A DNA stretch of 64,000 nt from Platycnemis pennipes (lineage: Eukaryota > Arthropoda > Insecta > Odonata > Platycnemididae), in NCBI GenBank assembly GCA_933228895.1, contig OW121853.1, positions 124,888,133-124,952,132 of the forward strand, in the 5' to 3' direction. Below, piece by piece: positions 21,321 through 33,505 of this stretch. The notes beneath the pieces were generated by a model. That model was not told the DNA's origin and did not search any database. It saw nothing but the letters and a program-made list of their open reading frames with translations. Position numbers and translations under genes: made by a program. The stretch's first letter is position 1. The number at the start of each line of letters is the position of its first letter.

Positions 21321-21645
21321 AGCCAGTAGAATTGCTCAGGCAATGAGGTCATTCCTTCAAAAGAAGAATTTACTTACATCTGAAAATACAAGCTTAGAAG
21401 TAAGGAAACAATTCATCAGGACGTACATCTGGAGCATGTTTCTTTACGGCAGTGAGGCATGGACGATGACAGCAGCCAAGAAGGAAAAGGTGGAAGCATT
21501 CGAAATGTGGTGCTGCGGAAGAATGATGAAGATAAAATGGATCGACCGATTGACAAACGAAGATGTCTTAAGAAGAGTGGGAGAAAAGAGAAGCCTGCTG
21601 AAAACTCTAAGAAGAAGACGGGATAACTAAATCGGCCATATCGTA

Positions 21646-21812
21646 GTAATAGTAGTAGAATTAATTTTTTTGGGTGCATCGACACCTACTAGCACGCGTG
21701 TCATTTAGCACCTTCATTTAGCATTTAGTCACGCAGTAAGGTCATTTAGCACCGCTTCTAAAACTTGAAAACATTAGCTAGTCCGTGGGATCTAAATATT
21801 TCAAAAACTACT
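21646..21812. mobile_element. Unclassified 167-bp insertion in LINE-B
   Basis: Flanked by a 13-bp duplication CGGCCATATCKTA (21633-21645 and 21813-21825), one mismatch. The long TSD implies retro-insertion. The interior contains three ATTTAGCA-like words (GTCATTTAGCACC) but no family I know. Confidence 0.65.
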
Positions 21813-22030
21813 CGGCCATATCTTAAGACACGTTGGCCTGATGAAGACAATCGTTGAAGGGCAAGTGGATGGGAAGAATGGCAATTGAAGGCCTCGAGTG
21901 AGATAAATGGAACAAGTGATGAAGGATCTGAAGGATAAATACGTAAATATGAAGAGATTAGCCGATAAAAGAACGCAGCGGGGAGCTGCGTCAACACAAT
22001 CTGAGGATTGATGACTAATGATGGTGAATG
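21813..22030 (+). mobile_element. LINE-B 3' end (continuation)
   Basis: Continues the copy ending near 21645: a GGCCTGATGAAGACAATCG block, an AACAAGTGATGAAGGATCTG block, AATATGAAGAGATTAGCCGA, then GGAGCTGCGTCAACACAATC and the AGGATTGATGACTAATGATGG tail. Confidence 0.85.
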
Positions 22031-22604
22031 GCAAAATCGGAAGTTTTTGTTTGGTGTATTTCCCGCAATGAGATATTCTGAATAATCAAGTTATGATCGT
22101 GAGAAGGATGTGATAACTATTTTCTGGATGTGTCGTACTAAGAGACAATAGCCAAACTGAGTTGAAGAAACTAACCGTGCGCCACCATTGATTTTTTATA
22201 GAGTATCTTGCTTTCAGATATGCCCTTTTATCACGGCGAGAACATATTGAAACATTCAACTTGAATAGATACAAGAATATTTGAGATGGGAAAAGCCTTA
22301 ATTTTAAACTTTAAAGCCTTTCCCTATGACTTTCCTATCTACTCTCGGTTGAAGTTAAATCCTTATAAAATTCAGTCGCAAAGAATAACTGTAGTTAATG
22401 TATTATTTTAATGACTTGTTTCTGCCATGAAATGACATGCTAGAATGAAGTACTTTCCAAGGGAGTGCTAATGTCACCAGGGTCCGGCCAATATTTGACT
22501 GCAAGTAGGTACCGACTCGGGATAGTTTCCTCGTATGTCTACAAGATAGTAAGTGTAAATTTAACTATATTGTAATCTATATCTGGTGATCATTCATCCC
22601 CATT
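22031..22604. other. Unassigned
   Basis: No gene or recognised repeat. Confidence 0.4.
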
Positions 22605-22614
22605 CACACACTCT

Positions 22615-22700
22615 TGTCTACATCTACGTTATACCCTACGAGCCACCACGAGGGTCTGTGGCAGGGGGTGAAAATCATCAAACATGCACTACTTACATGC
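22615..22700 (-). mobile_element. LINE-A 3' end, short
   Basis: Antisense tail CTACATCTACG, then hairpin ACCCTACGAGCCACCACGAG..CTGTGGCAGGGGG and AAACATGCACTAC. A worn plus-sense remnant (GTGGTGAGTTGCCGGGTATTATGTAG) follows at about 22760-22795. Confidence 0.75.
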
Positions 22701-22800
22701 ATATAAAATGTATAATGTTACTACTTCATGGGGATGTGTTAAATATAAGAGTCAAGTGTGCAACCTTGTGGTGAGTTGCCGGGTATTATGTAGATTAGAC

Positions 22801-24490
22801 GAAAATAAATAACTAAAACTCGGTAAATATTCCATGTTTTCACTGTACTCTTCTTTCACTAATTCTTTCATCTGTTGATTGCGTTGGACAGGTCTAAATT
22901 AATGAAATTACGCTCTTCGTACTGTCATACTCTTCGCCGTTTTCTTCAAGCCGAAACTTAATTGCAAGAGAGTACGAAGGCTCGTCACCGCAACTCTCAC
23001 CCATTTCAATTCGGGCCGCGACACACAAATTGCAGTGGAATCGGCGCTGTCACTCCGTTGTCCGAATCCTCTCTATTCACGAGGGTCCCCTGCTGTGTCG
23101 TCCCTCTTCATCCATCGCATCCCGTGCCCCAGACGGACGCGTTGCAAAGCCGAGAGCGGTTCCGGTCGGATGCCTCCTCTATTTGGAGCACTCCTCCAAT
23201 AGTCTGCGACTCCGGCGTGACGCAGGATCCTCAGCGCAGGGGCCAGAAGAGACTGCCGTCGACGTATTCTCGTCGCCTCCGGTAGGGCCCTCTGTGGAGC
23301 AGCACTGATTCAACCCCTGTTTCGTGGCTCACTGAGACGTATTTTCACTTTCATTGTCCAGCCACTGCTGAATAGGTTTACATTTTTTTGCGAGGGGTGC
23401 ATCTGTCTTTCAGCATTTCGCGAAGAGTAAAAAAAGACTATTCCCATCCTTTATTTCTATGTATTTGTTTCTCTAGAACATTCAAAATGTAGGCAATCCA
23501 TGATTTTAGTCTTAAATCAATTGACGAAAATTTGAAACAAAATAGCTAGCAATACGGGATGAAGATAAAAGAGGACCATAACTGATACAGCAGGGCTTGC
23601 AGAAATGAAAATCAAATGTCGGACCGAGATACATGATAATTCATGTTTTTTCATGTGCAATACTTGACTAAATACTTGACTAAAACACTAACAAAGTATA
23701 ACTTATTCTTTCTAGCACATTGTAAACCATGCCTGATAATTAATTAGAAAAGTTTTGGCTAAACTTCAACTTAAGCTTCAAAGCTGGTAACCTTTCACCC
23801 CCTGCAATATGCCCTTACGGCGGCTCGCCTCAGGATAAAACAGAGACGTAGATGTATATGTCAGCACGATACGTTACAAGAACATATTTCCCAGTCACGA
23901 ACTCCTTTTATTTTCCTGAATTGGGGGCACTCTTCTCTTCAAAATTTGACCTGTAATTTATACAATGATATTTCTTTTGCTCATACGCCACCTTGACTAT
24001 TTTGTTATTTTAGAGTTTTAACAATTCAATAATTAATTTTAATGTTCAATTAAAAAGATAAATAATGTCCTTTGATTTTCCTTCGTATTTTCTCCAGTTG
24101 TGGTGATACGAAATTTAAAATTCCTTAACATAATCTCATTTTTATTTATTTAGTACTGTATCTGTTCTTTGTTGACGACTCAATTCAGGTGAATCATTCT
24201 TGCAAACCATTTTAAGCCATTCAGAATGTTTTTCATAGATATCTGTTCTTCCTAGGAAACAGCAGATGGCAAAGAGTAATGGAATACCCATGATATAAAT
24301 ATGTAGTTCACGCACCTTTGATCATGCCATCCACCCTCGTCAACGGAACCGATCTCTGGATCTGAAGCTGTAGGCACTTGATAAACTGGGTTTCTCTTCT
24401 GCTGATTATGATGTTATCAGCGATACACATAAGCTTTCGCGTAGGCATTCAAAATGTGTTTTTAACTCCATGATTGATTATATTCTTTAA
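22801..24490. other. Mostly unassigned; GC-rich block 22990-23310 and LINE-A scrap
   Basis: The GC-rich block 22990-23310 has open frames in two phases but no recognisable domain. At about 23795-23860 a plus-sense worn LINE-A 3' hairpin (CACCCCCTGCAATATGCCC..GCGGCTCGCC) with a GTAGATGTATATG tail is visible. The rest is AT-rich. Confidence 0.45.
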
Positions 24491-24496
24491 TTGGAG

Positions 24497-24772
24497 GTCG
24501 TGGTGGTCTAGTGGGTAGAGGCTTATGGGCTACCGAAGTCCAGGTTAAAATCCCGGGCAGATGCCTTTGCTTTGAACACCCCCACCCAAAATCCTCGCGA
24601 TCCGATTTTCTGTGTGTCGGTACTTGGTAGGAAATCGGAGGGATAGGAACATGGCCTCTCTACCCTGACTGCGTGTGTGAAATTGACACGCTAATGACCT
24701 TGCACAAGGGGAGCTCTGCCATCGCCTATCTAAAACCAACCATCGGGTTGAACACTGAGTGAGTGATTCATT
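24497..24772 (+). repeat. SINE1-type tRNA-derived element, diverged
   Basis: Head GTGGTGGTCTAGTGGGTAGA (A-box-like) and CCAGGTTAAAATCCCGGG (worn B box), then the SINE1 body with CACCCCCACCCAAAATCCTCG, CTCTACCCTGACTGCGTG, GGGGAGCTCTGCC and the end CATCGGGTTGAACACTGAGTGAGTG. Related to the copies at 40493, 44569 and 48180, but with a longer middle. Confidence 0.75.
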
Positions 24773-24796
24773 GATTACACTGTCAATGGAGGTGAT

Positions 24797-24998
24797 ATGT
24801 CATCATCATCATTGGTAAACAATCCTAGGATTGTTTTACGCAGCCCTCCACTCGATTCTTCTATCGACCAACTTCTTCATATTGAAGTAGCTCCTCTCTT
24901 TTACATCCTTCACAACTTGCTCCATATACCTCATTAGAAGCCTGCCTTTTCCATTCTTCCCGTTCACTTTTCCCTCGACGATTATCTTCATCAGGCAG
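24797..24998 (-). mobile_element. LINE-B 3' end
   Basis: Starts with the antisense triplet tail (CATCATCATCATTGG) and AATCCTAGGATTGTTTTACG; minus reading gives a CIEDCC-free RRIEWRAA-like end, VKDVKERSYFNMKKLVDRR and GKGRLLMRYMEQVV. Truncated at about 24998. Confidence 0.85.
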
Positions 24999-24999
24999 G

Positions 25000-26505
25000 T
25001 GATATGTACCCGTGAAAAACCGAGGACGGAAGCAAAGTGGAGAGAGAGAGGGAATTAGCAGAGGGGCGCGGGAGTAGAAGGGTGGGAGGGTAGGGGAGAA
25101 TGTGGGGCAGGAGCCGCTCGCTGTCGAACACATTGGGGTCACCTGTTGACACCGAGGGTCGATATTTATTAGGATCATTTGGCTCTATATCTCGGAGGAA
25201 TCATTGTCATCGGCACTCTCTCAGATTGCTTTCGCTTCCTCTTTCCGCCTCCCCTTATCTCCCCTCTGGTTTCCCTCCCTTTCGGGTCCTCTCCCCAACC
25301 TCTCGGGGGCGAAGGCGACGCAGTCGTAAGAATCCTCGGGGAAGGGTACCGAGGCGGGCGTTTTGGGAGGGAAGTCCTCATGGCGAGGGTGGAAGCGCTT
25401 TCCCATCTCTCCGGTCATCTTCATATTCCCCGACCCATCAATTTCCCCAATCACTGAGGGAATCAGGCATCTCAGCTGAAGTGGGGCATTCGCAAATTTA
25501 AAATTTTACTTGACGAACTGAGTGCTGATTCTTGCATTATTTTCCGAATTTTCCCAACTGCTTTGATCACTACCCTCAGATTGCGGACGGGTAACGAGTT
25601 TACCCGTATTTTGCGTGCCATCTGTTGAGGAAGGGTCACGACTACTTTCCCCTGATTCTGTACAATAAATTCATGCCACAAGTGACTGAGACGACATTCC
25701 TAGGAGTAACCCTTTTAACGAAAGACTTTCCTTCTCCGAACACATCACCAAATTCCTCTCTACTCTGCAGTGTCTCCCGAATGAAAAAATGATTTCACGA
25801 GAAACGCTCGTCCATGGGACAAATTCTTTCCAAACTCGGGTGAGCAAGATGAGGTCAAAATAGAACAAAAAACAAAAGTATGAGAATCTAACGATAACAA
25901 ACAATGTATTTCAACAAAAATAGACAAAGCAACTACAAACCAACAATTTAAAATACTCTTCCGAATTCAGGGAAACCCTAATAACTTGCAACAATAGACC
26001 ATGGCCCCTTGGAGACTCGAGCATGACGAAGTCTCCAAAAAACTAACTCGAGATCGGCGGACGTAGCCAAGAAGTGAACTCGTTGCCGTCTCGACTCGAA
26101 CAGCGGGCGTGAGAGGGGAGGTAGTTTCTGGCATAATGAGGGGGTGTTTTTGGTAAGGTCAAAGTGGAATGGGGCTATATTGTGGGAACAGTCGATAGGT
26201 AGATTAGGAGGGGAGGGAAAGTGGTATGATTGAAGTGGGCGAGGTGGAAGTTTATCATTGGAGCATCAGGAACTCTGTTTTGACTCCGGCTGGAGAGCAC
26301 CAAATAACGGCTTGTACGATGGCCAAACCTCTGGTCTTCATCCACAGTCAGGGGGTATATGTATAAGTGATGGCAACCCCGGTGAGGCGGCAGCGCGGTA
26401 TGACGGCGCGGTATGGTGGCGCGATTTGGGGGCACGCTTTGTCGGAATCGATGCGTTTTGGAATCGTAGGCATTGTTGGCGTCGTTGGTTCCGCCTGTCA
26501 TTAGC
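25000..26505. other. Unassigned, partly GC-rich
   Basis: 25180-25460 is GC- and C/T-rich with frames open on both strands; 26230-26520 likewise. No domain, splice pair or known repeat was recognised. The frames look like composition effects. Confidence 0.4.
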
Positions 26506-26544
26506 CTGTCTTTTCCCGTCCTAAAAAATTAATAAAATTAGCAG
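26506..26544. repeat. 39-bp inverted repeat, left partner
   Basis: Exact reverse complement of 31884-31922 (CTGTCTTTTCCCGTCCTAAA and onward). A hairpin GGACTTGC..GCAAGTCC overlaps its right edge at 26544-26566. Probably two copies of one small repeat rather than the ends of a single element. Confidence 0.8.
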
Positions 26545-26633
26545 GACTTGCCTGTCGTGCAAGTCCTTCGGTTAAGTCCGGAGGGCAAATAGTCCGCCCA
26601 GGGGTAATATCCAACGAGGGGGAGTACCAAAAA

Positions 26634-27110
26634 ATGCCACAAATGAAAAACAAATCTAAGCATGCTCTTTACTCCCTCATCCATTACAATAGTCCGACAT
26701 CCTTAAATAACAAACTTCGCATTTTCTTCAACATCATTCTTACTCAAATTCTTTATGCCTGTCCTGTATGGTGCACCATTGGAATCACCAACGAAAAGAA
26801 ATTACAAAAAACCATCAACAAAATAGTGAGGCAACTGGCCGGGGCTCCCTGTGGATTCAAGTGGATCTCGGCATCCCGCAGCTCCAATCTTTATTGGATG
26901 CAAATATCAGAAACTACGGCGTCTCTGTGAGATATTACACTAATTCCCTCATCTCCTCCCTCTGGTCTCCCGAACTCCCAACCGGCAAATATCCATGCCC
27001 CAAAGACAAAATCCCTAAAAACATCCCAAACAGCAAACGCAAAATCCCCTAATTCCAAAAAGACCTATCCCACCTTCCAACAATTCACCTTCCTCACCGT
27101 CAATTTCCAA
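26634..27110 (+). mobile_element. Jockey-like LINE C-terminal fragment
   Basis: The frame at 26634 reads LIHYNSPTSLNNKLRIFFN, ILTQILYACPVWCTIG, EKKLQKTINKIVRQLAGAP, then shifts to VDLGIPQLQSLLDANI. The YACPVWG-like motif, NK.LR..+.AP and the IP.L...+ block are the C-terminal RT region of Jockey-group LINEs. At least one frameshift near 26860. Confidence 0.8.
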
Positions 27111-28440
27111 CATAATCTACTCCGACTCCGAGAACCCACAGTCAGCTGCCCACCAGCATGCTGAGCCAATCATCGGAAGAAGATGAGATTACGTCTCCCA
27201 CTCCCTTACCTTAAACAATTTCTTCTATCCAACGTACAGCAAACCCTCCGACCCTAACCTTCCAACTTTCTCCTCATCCCGGTGGCGGTAGAAGTGGGGC
27301 AACCCTGAAAAATCTTTTACCCCCTTTCCCAGATTGATCCTCTCCAAATTAAATCCTTCCCTAACAAAATTCTATCCATGCCAAAAGAAAAAAAAACACA
27401 AAATTACCCTAATAATATAACCCACCATAACCCTTCTAAACCCTTATAAAATAACCCTTCTGCCCTTATGCCAACATAGGCAAAAATATCATTCTAACAA
27501 AAAAAATCCTTCCCTATATCTCAAAATTCCTACAGTATCAGGCTCTCTTCCATTATATTATACTCCAACCACTGCCAGCAAGAGCGAAAGCTCGAAATAG
27601 TGTTGTAGGAATTACTGCTACAAGTGTGAAGTATGAAGCACGGGTCACTAGCCATGAGCCATGTGCCACTTGCTTTTTTCACAAATGGTGACTCATCAAG
27701 CCAAATGTTTTATAAAGTTGATGAGATATAAACTATTAAATATCGGTGTGCAAAGCAGTAGGAGAAAATGCAAGGCCACAGAGGAAAGATACGAAAAAAA
27801 AGTCCGGTCTACAATGCATCAGGAAGTCTTAGGTCTATGGGATTGAGAAAAATGACTAAATTACTTGCGATCTCAGGACGCTCCATAAAGCTTTTTTTTC
27901 TAAAAATTGCTGAATTGATAAGGAAATAACCAAACGGTATGTATAGCTCACTAAGGGAAGTATTTAACTAAAAACTCTCAATTTTCAGCGGTTTAAAACT
28001 TATTTAAACTAAGATAAAGCATCATACCCCTGTTTCTCCTTATGTGAGCTTATGCATGGCTGTACTTCACGTCTAATTTGGAGAACATGGAATATAGGAC
28101 AAACTAGGAAGAGGAGTCGTAAAATTTTCTGAAGCTCATATTTTCTCTCGTTTTAAATGAGAAATACATTTAGCACAATTTTAAATTAATGAAACTCGTT
28201 ACGATTCCGTTAACTTACAGGTCCCTAAATATCAGGGTGGCATTGGATAACAAAAGAATACCGAAATTTGCAATAAAACTTCTGAACATTCACCTATCAC
28301 AATTTTGTATTGTGCAATTTAATCTAAACAGTTGTGTTCGTTATGTCATATATTAATAAGTTATTGCGTATTTTAAATTTTACGACACTTAAGAATGAGT
28401 TCTAAATTCTTGCTATTTCGAAAGAAGTAAAAATAAAATT
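27111..28440. other. Unassigned
   Basis: 27111-27530 is A/C-rich with no domain; it may be a 3' continuation of the Jockey-like element. 27610-28440 is AT-rich with no recognised feature. Confidence 0.4.
27563..27610 (+). ncRNA. Degenerate hammerhead-like motif
   Basis: GAGC-GAAA-GCTC followed by GAAAT, AGT and GTT matches hammerhead stem II with a tetraloop, the GAAA box and an NUH triplet. The expected CUGANGA box is damaged (CAGCAAG in CTGCCAGCAAG), and TCCAAC/GTAGGA gives an imperfect stem I with the wrong spacing. Confidence 0.3.
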
Positions 28441-31025
28441 CGCTGGAGAGGCTTGGTAACCTGTGTCGAGCTACCGACAAGAATGAGGGGAAGGGTCTCG
28501 TTTTTGTAGGTTTTTTGTCGAAATTGAGCAATAATTTAGTTGAGCGTTATTCTCAGAAACAGATAACTGCCAGTAACCACAGGTGGATTCTGTAAGAACA
28601 TGAATTCTTCATATGAATCGTCCCCTTACGCCGGAAGATTTCGCAGATTGCTAGCGCAATATCCGGTCACCTATACCACAATTTCTATCCAATGGACTCT
28701 CTTCTGGGAAGAAGTCTGTTCCAAATATTCATAATCCCGGTTTTTAACCTTAACGGTTAGTTTATAGCCATTACGGTACTTTAACAGTAATTAAAAACTA
28801 TAGTTTTAATAAGTGCACTAGGTGAAGGGTTGTAGTTTCTATCAGAATCGTTTAAAAAAAGGCATAACTATTATACCTTTTTAAAACAAGTCTTAGAACC
28901 TCAAAAGCAGTCGATAAGACATTATCAAACTGCGCCTTAGTGTTTTTTTCATCCAGACGGGCTAAAGTTCTACCAATGTATGCACTCATGGTATTTTAGC
29001 ATTATTCTCCCACTCTTAGTCAATAATCATTTAGTGGACCCTCAAAACATTTGGTTAGTTCGCGTTAATCCCCTGATTACCAGGTTTGACTGAAGGTGTA
29101 GTTGAGTAATCAAATGGGCTTGGATGTCAAATCATCATTCACCAAATACTGAGTATGCCACAATGAAGTTTTCGTCGTACCCAGCTGAATTTAACCCTGC
29201 ACCAACATAAGGAGGAGAACAGGGTAGGTACACATATGTATGTACTATCTGTGAGAGGATGGGCTCGATGCCTGACGAATATAAATGATGCGAGTGGAAA
29301 CACTTTTCTCGCTTACAAAGCACGAGGGAACTTACAACAGGTGTTCTTGGATCCTTTCATCCCACTTTTATCGAACCGCGCGAGGTACATAGGTATAAAT
29401 TTGTTCTCCATAAAATTACTCACAGGTTCTTCAGGTAATCTTCTGCCCTCGTTTATCCGTAAGGGCAACGTCTTAAGAGCAGTGGAGAAATATTTGACGA
29501 TGCATTATAATTTTTTGATTCACTTAGCTTGACAGCCCAATACTCCCTCACTCGAGAGGCAATCCGTATCTGGTATGATTTCCACTGATTATACAATCGA
29601 TTAATCGAATCTCCGTGGGCTCGCATGCTGGCGCTCGTCCTTCTTCGAGCGATCGATCTAAATCACGAGGGTGAAACTACATAAATTTCCTTTCGGTGCG
29701 TCGATTCTAAATTTGGATCCGCGTCCACCAATCATTATGTTTCATTAAATTCCACGGTTGAGTGATGGGAAAGATGTACTTTTTTCCAATCCATTCCGTT
29801 GATAGGACGCCAAGTCATTAATCATGATCGTGCGAGGACTTTTTTTTTCTTTTCGATTAGGGAAGAGCACCTCTCTTCCTTCGCATTACTATTTCACGGC
29901 CTCTGACGTGAGAATATTCCGGATTCCTGTAGAGAAAAATACATGGGGCCCTCGAAAAATAATCAAAATTACGAAATCCATCCGGTGACAGCAGTCTCTT
30001 TATTTATTTTATGAAAGAGTGGAGCGAGTTGGCAGGGACCATCCGTCATTTGCTCGCCCACGCCCCCTCGTGTATTGAGAGCCTCCCGCCCCCATCAGCA
30101 GTGGTAATAGAATACTCATATTTATCAGATTTGAAGGAGAGACGCGTGTCCACACTTACAAGAAACAAACAAATTTTACGATTATGATGGATCACAGGCC
30201 TCTTCATTTTGAGAGGAGCAACGAGTTGAAATATTTCTGCAAGAGTCCACTTTGTAGCAAGTTGTAAAAAAAAGTGGAAGGAGAAATTTCGAACGCCACC
30301 TAAGATTCTATTGCGTATAAGGATGCTCACGCAAACCAGTTTAAATTATTCTTTAATGAGAGCATACGGATGATGATAGAAGCCGAGGGAAAAAACTCCC
30401 TGGAGTAATATTTCTCAGTGAACAGCAAGTACTGAGCATATGATGACGACGCATTCTATTTGGTATGACGCATCGATAGTCAATCCGTTGCTCGATAACG
30501 AGTTTACCGCTTAAACATGGGTGGGGAACTGTTTCGAGCCTGCGTTTCAGGGAGATATTGTACTCATTTCTCCAAAAACATGCATTTAGGTTTAGGCAAC
30601 ATATCTTAATAAAAATAAAAAAATATGTTTTATCTGAAATGTTGGCTTTAATATAGCTACTGAGCATGAATCCACAGAGTTCGTCTACAGGGTTGCGGAT
30701 AAAGGGTCAACCTCCAGATATAGAATTAAACTGCAGAATAAGTGAGTCTACTCGTTGTATAAGCAGTTTTGGACAAAAAGCAACGTCATTTAGAGGTGGT
30801 GTTGATATAAGTCCCTGGGTGTGTTGGTATGGTCCTTGGGTAAGGTGGGCCTACTAAATGATACAGAAACCTGTGAAGGTGCCGTGACTTGGTGTGAAGA
30901 GTCATCAAGCCGGCTTATCACCGGCAGAAGAGGAGAGCAGCTCAGCTTCTTATGAGTAAAGGTAGGGACCTCGTTCGTCGGTGCACGACACTCATTTCAC
31001 TGCAGGGGTGGTAGCATATACTTTT
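28441..31025. other. Unassigned
   Basis: No gene, RNA or recognised repeat. The open frames in this stretch (for example 29236-29532, 30046-30330) match no family I know and overlap antisense frames. Confidence 0.4.
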
Positions 31026-31029
31026 AAGT

Positions 31030-31880
31030 ATGATTGGGGAGACTTAGTTCAGATATCAAAATTCGACGCAGCAGTAAAGGTCCTGTGGCTAAATGAGACT
31101 TCTGTCATTGACGAAGTTCCTCTCTAATGATCGAAACGGCAGATGAGAAGACATTAACCTAGCTAAACAAAACCATCTTCGACATATACTTAATGGAAGT
31201 GAAACCAGCGGAATTCGAGAAGATTATCATTAATCCTATTCCCAAATAGAGAAGGACTAAAAGGGTGAAAGGTTTAGGACAATAAGCCTGAGGACCGCGA
31301 CGCATGCTTCGAAGATATTAACAAGGATAATCTACAGAAGAATAAAAGGTGAAGTATAAGAGTTCCTGAGTGTTAATCACGCTCTGCTACCAAACACCTA
31401 TGAAAGCTACTTTTACTCTAACCAATGTAAGAGAGAACTAAACCCTGAAGAGGATATATAATCTTAGAGCATGGCTCCCCAATATTGTTATTGTTTTTTT
31501 GTTGTTATTTGCTTTTTAATATCTATTGTATTTTTATTGGTGAAAATAATCGATTTTTGAATTGAATTGAGTTCCTGGAGGAGAACCAATTTGCATCAGG
31601 GTACGCAAAAGCACAAGAGGGGCTCGTAGAGAAGAGAATGAAGAAGAAGAACCCACCTTTATTACTTTTGTGGATTTGGAGAAGGTATTTGACCGCGTGG
31701 GTTGGAATGCAATGCGTGAGATTCTAAAAGGTGTTGGAGAAACTTATGAAGAACTGAAGAATTATCTACGGGTTGCATAGATACCAGGTGGGTGTAATTA
31801 AGTCTGGACCGTCTGGACACAGCAGTGAAGGAGCAAGAATTAACTCCTCAATGCCACCTTGCGTACCCAGAAAGCTTCCT
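31030..31880 (+). mobile_element. LINE-B RT fragment, old and interrupted
   Basis: Parallels 20060-20640 of the longer copy: TTCGACGCAGCAGTAAAGG, AACCATCTTCGACATATACT, ATCATTAATCCTATTCCCAA, AACAAGGATAATCTACAGAA, then after an insertion TTTGTGGATTTGGAGAAGG (FVDLEKVFDRVGWNAM) and AAGTCTGGACC. Many stops and indels. Confidence 0.8.
31369..31568 (+). mobile_element. Retroposon-like insertion in LINE-B
   Basis: A 200-bp insertion bounded by an exact 9-bp TSD GAGTTCCTG (31360-31368, 31569-31577). It ends in GATTTTTGAATTGAATTGA, a short tandem A/T tail before the TSD, which suggests the 3' end of a LINE or SINE of unknown family in plus sense. Confidence 0.75.
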
Positions 31881-31883
31881 GTA

Positions 31884-31922
31884 CTGCTAATTTTATTAAT
31901 TTTTTAGGACGGGAAAAGACAG
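31884..31922. repeat. 39-bp inverted repeat, right partner
   Basis: Exact reverse complement of 26506-26544. It sits at the 3' edge of the decayed LINE-B copy. Confidence 0.8.
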
Positions 31923-33505
31923 CTTGTTTCGTGATAGTAAGCTTTAATCTACATCATATATAATACTCTTGATTTTTTCATCCTTTTATTTTTTGGTAAT
32001 ATTTTAGTCAGTAGTTGTGATTAAATGTTTTTAAATTTCTGTCAGTGATGGACTTTTAACACTCGTGAAAAGACTGTGTTTCAAATGAGATTCAGGTAAT
32101 TGTTTTATATACTATTATATTAACCATGTCATTCAAGTAATCGGAATTTTGGGAAAATCAATTTCAGCCTAGCTTATTAAATTGCGCAAGCATAGCTGGG
32201 AAATATTTGAGCCTCTCCCCGAATGATGCTTGAATATTTTTGATTTGTTCAACGATCTCGGGTAGTTCTTAACCACCTCACCACTAACTTGATGATTTAA
32301 ATTGCAGCGATTCTTCATCATTATTCATTTCTACAGTGAAATATTTCCACAGCGTTAGACCCAAGACTATTAACTATGATAATTAAACGTCTCGCATTGA
32401 ATCCGCGGGACGGTTGAATGTACGCTCTCTCTGAGAACCCTCTGAAGTTACCAAAGCTATCTTAAGTACAACTGGAAATATTTACTCACCAGTGCTTCAT
32501 CCTGATGTTCAGGGCATTTCAACGTTGGATTTGGATGCAATTTTTCACCCATTCCTATAACAAAACAAGATTTATTACGACACTTGTATAAAACACTGAT
32601 TACAACATGCAAAATTTATTCCTGTTGTTTGAGCGAACCCGAGAATGTCATGAAACGTTAAGCAATAATGTTAAAATAATACTAAAAATGCGATGGCACC
32701 ATTACATATACACCATTTTTACTATATTTTAACCACATTTTTCGATTGATGGTTAAATGCAATTTTTACGATACCTTACAAGACAAAAAATGTCGTCTCA
32801 TTAAAGCGCTGAAAACATTATGCAAGGATTGAAGACGCCTAGATAGGTTAGCTGACTGAAGTATTATATGCGATATAAAAGGAATCGGGTTCCAATGCCA
32901 GTCGGAGAAAATTAATTGGTCTCTGTGAAATTCGCGAATTGGTATGAATATCGCGAGGAGACTCTGGTTTTGTCATGGTCTTTGCACAGTTCCTTGAATT
33001 AAAAAAAAAATTTCATTTCAAGCTGTAATGCGGATGCACCTACTCTATCCTCGTCTATATATCCTACTTTCTATACTCTATCCTTCGCTTGGATTATCCA
33101 GGGAACGACCGCAAATACACTTCGGAATCTCGACTCAATCCCGTAGAAACATATCATATTTTTGCTTGGGGCATACCATATTTATTTTGTTTTTCTATTA
33201 AAACACATTAATTCTGAGAACGGGGTATGATTTAATCGGCCATTTACAAAGTTACTTATTGCTACCTTCTGAGAATTTTATCTGTTATTTTATCTGTTAT
33301 CGAGCAATTTTTGTACTCAGTTTTTGATGAATATTGAATTTTTCCCTTTCCCGTTTTCCCATGGCATTTCACTCAAGTGTCAAGTTTTAATGTGCACCGA
33401 TGAGGAACTAGCAGATTTCACGAATGGACACGTTTATAACTTTGCAATATGTCACCAATTTCCCTATTACTCCTCATATCTAATCATTTGCAATCTTTTT
33501 CGCAG
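31923..33505. other. Unassigned; intron or upstream flank of GPA2
   Basis: AT-rich, without an exon I can recognise. If the missing GPA2 exon lies upstream in this window, this stretch is intron. The final bases form the polypyrimidine tract and acceptor TTTTTCGCAG at 33496-33505. Confidence 0.6.

Larger units (their letters stand above)
19641..21632 (+). mobile_element. LINE-B (RTE-like), longest copy, interrupted twice
   Basis: The longest LINE-B copy. Frames in order: SYNDRRIIHSLYKNQVAVIK after AFVD(stop)EKAFDNVDWDSML (RT palm motif A region, about 20475-20530), RFANDIAPVAETEKDLNKTL (20770-20830, where the catalytic FADD is FAND), KTKILVCSKREEAK, KLEEVKDFCYLGSRVTDDGR, SKKEIAL, then IRTYIWSMFLYGSEAWTM and KIKWIDRLTNEDVLRRVGEK. 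Upstream, LRMNKASGIHDIPAELIKNAG marks the RT fingers near 20090-20150. Stops, frameshifts and the lost aspartate show it is dead. A foldback (19764-19912) and a CACTG element (21024-21320) are inserted in it. Confidence 0.85.
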
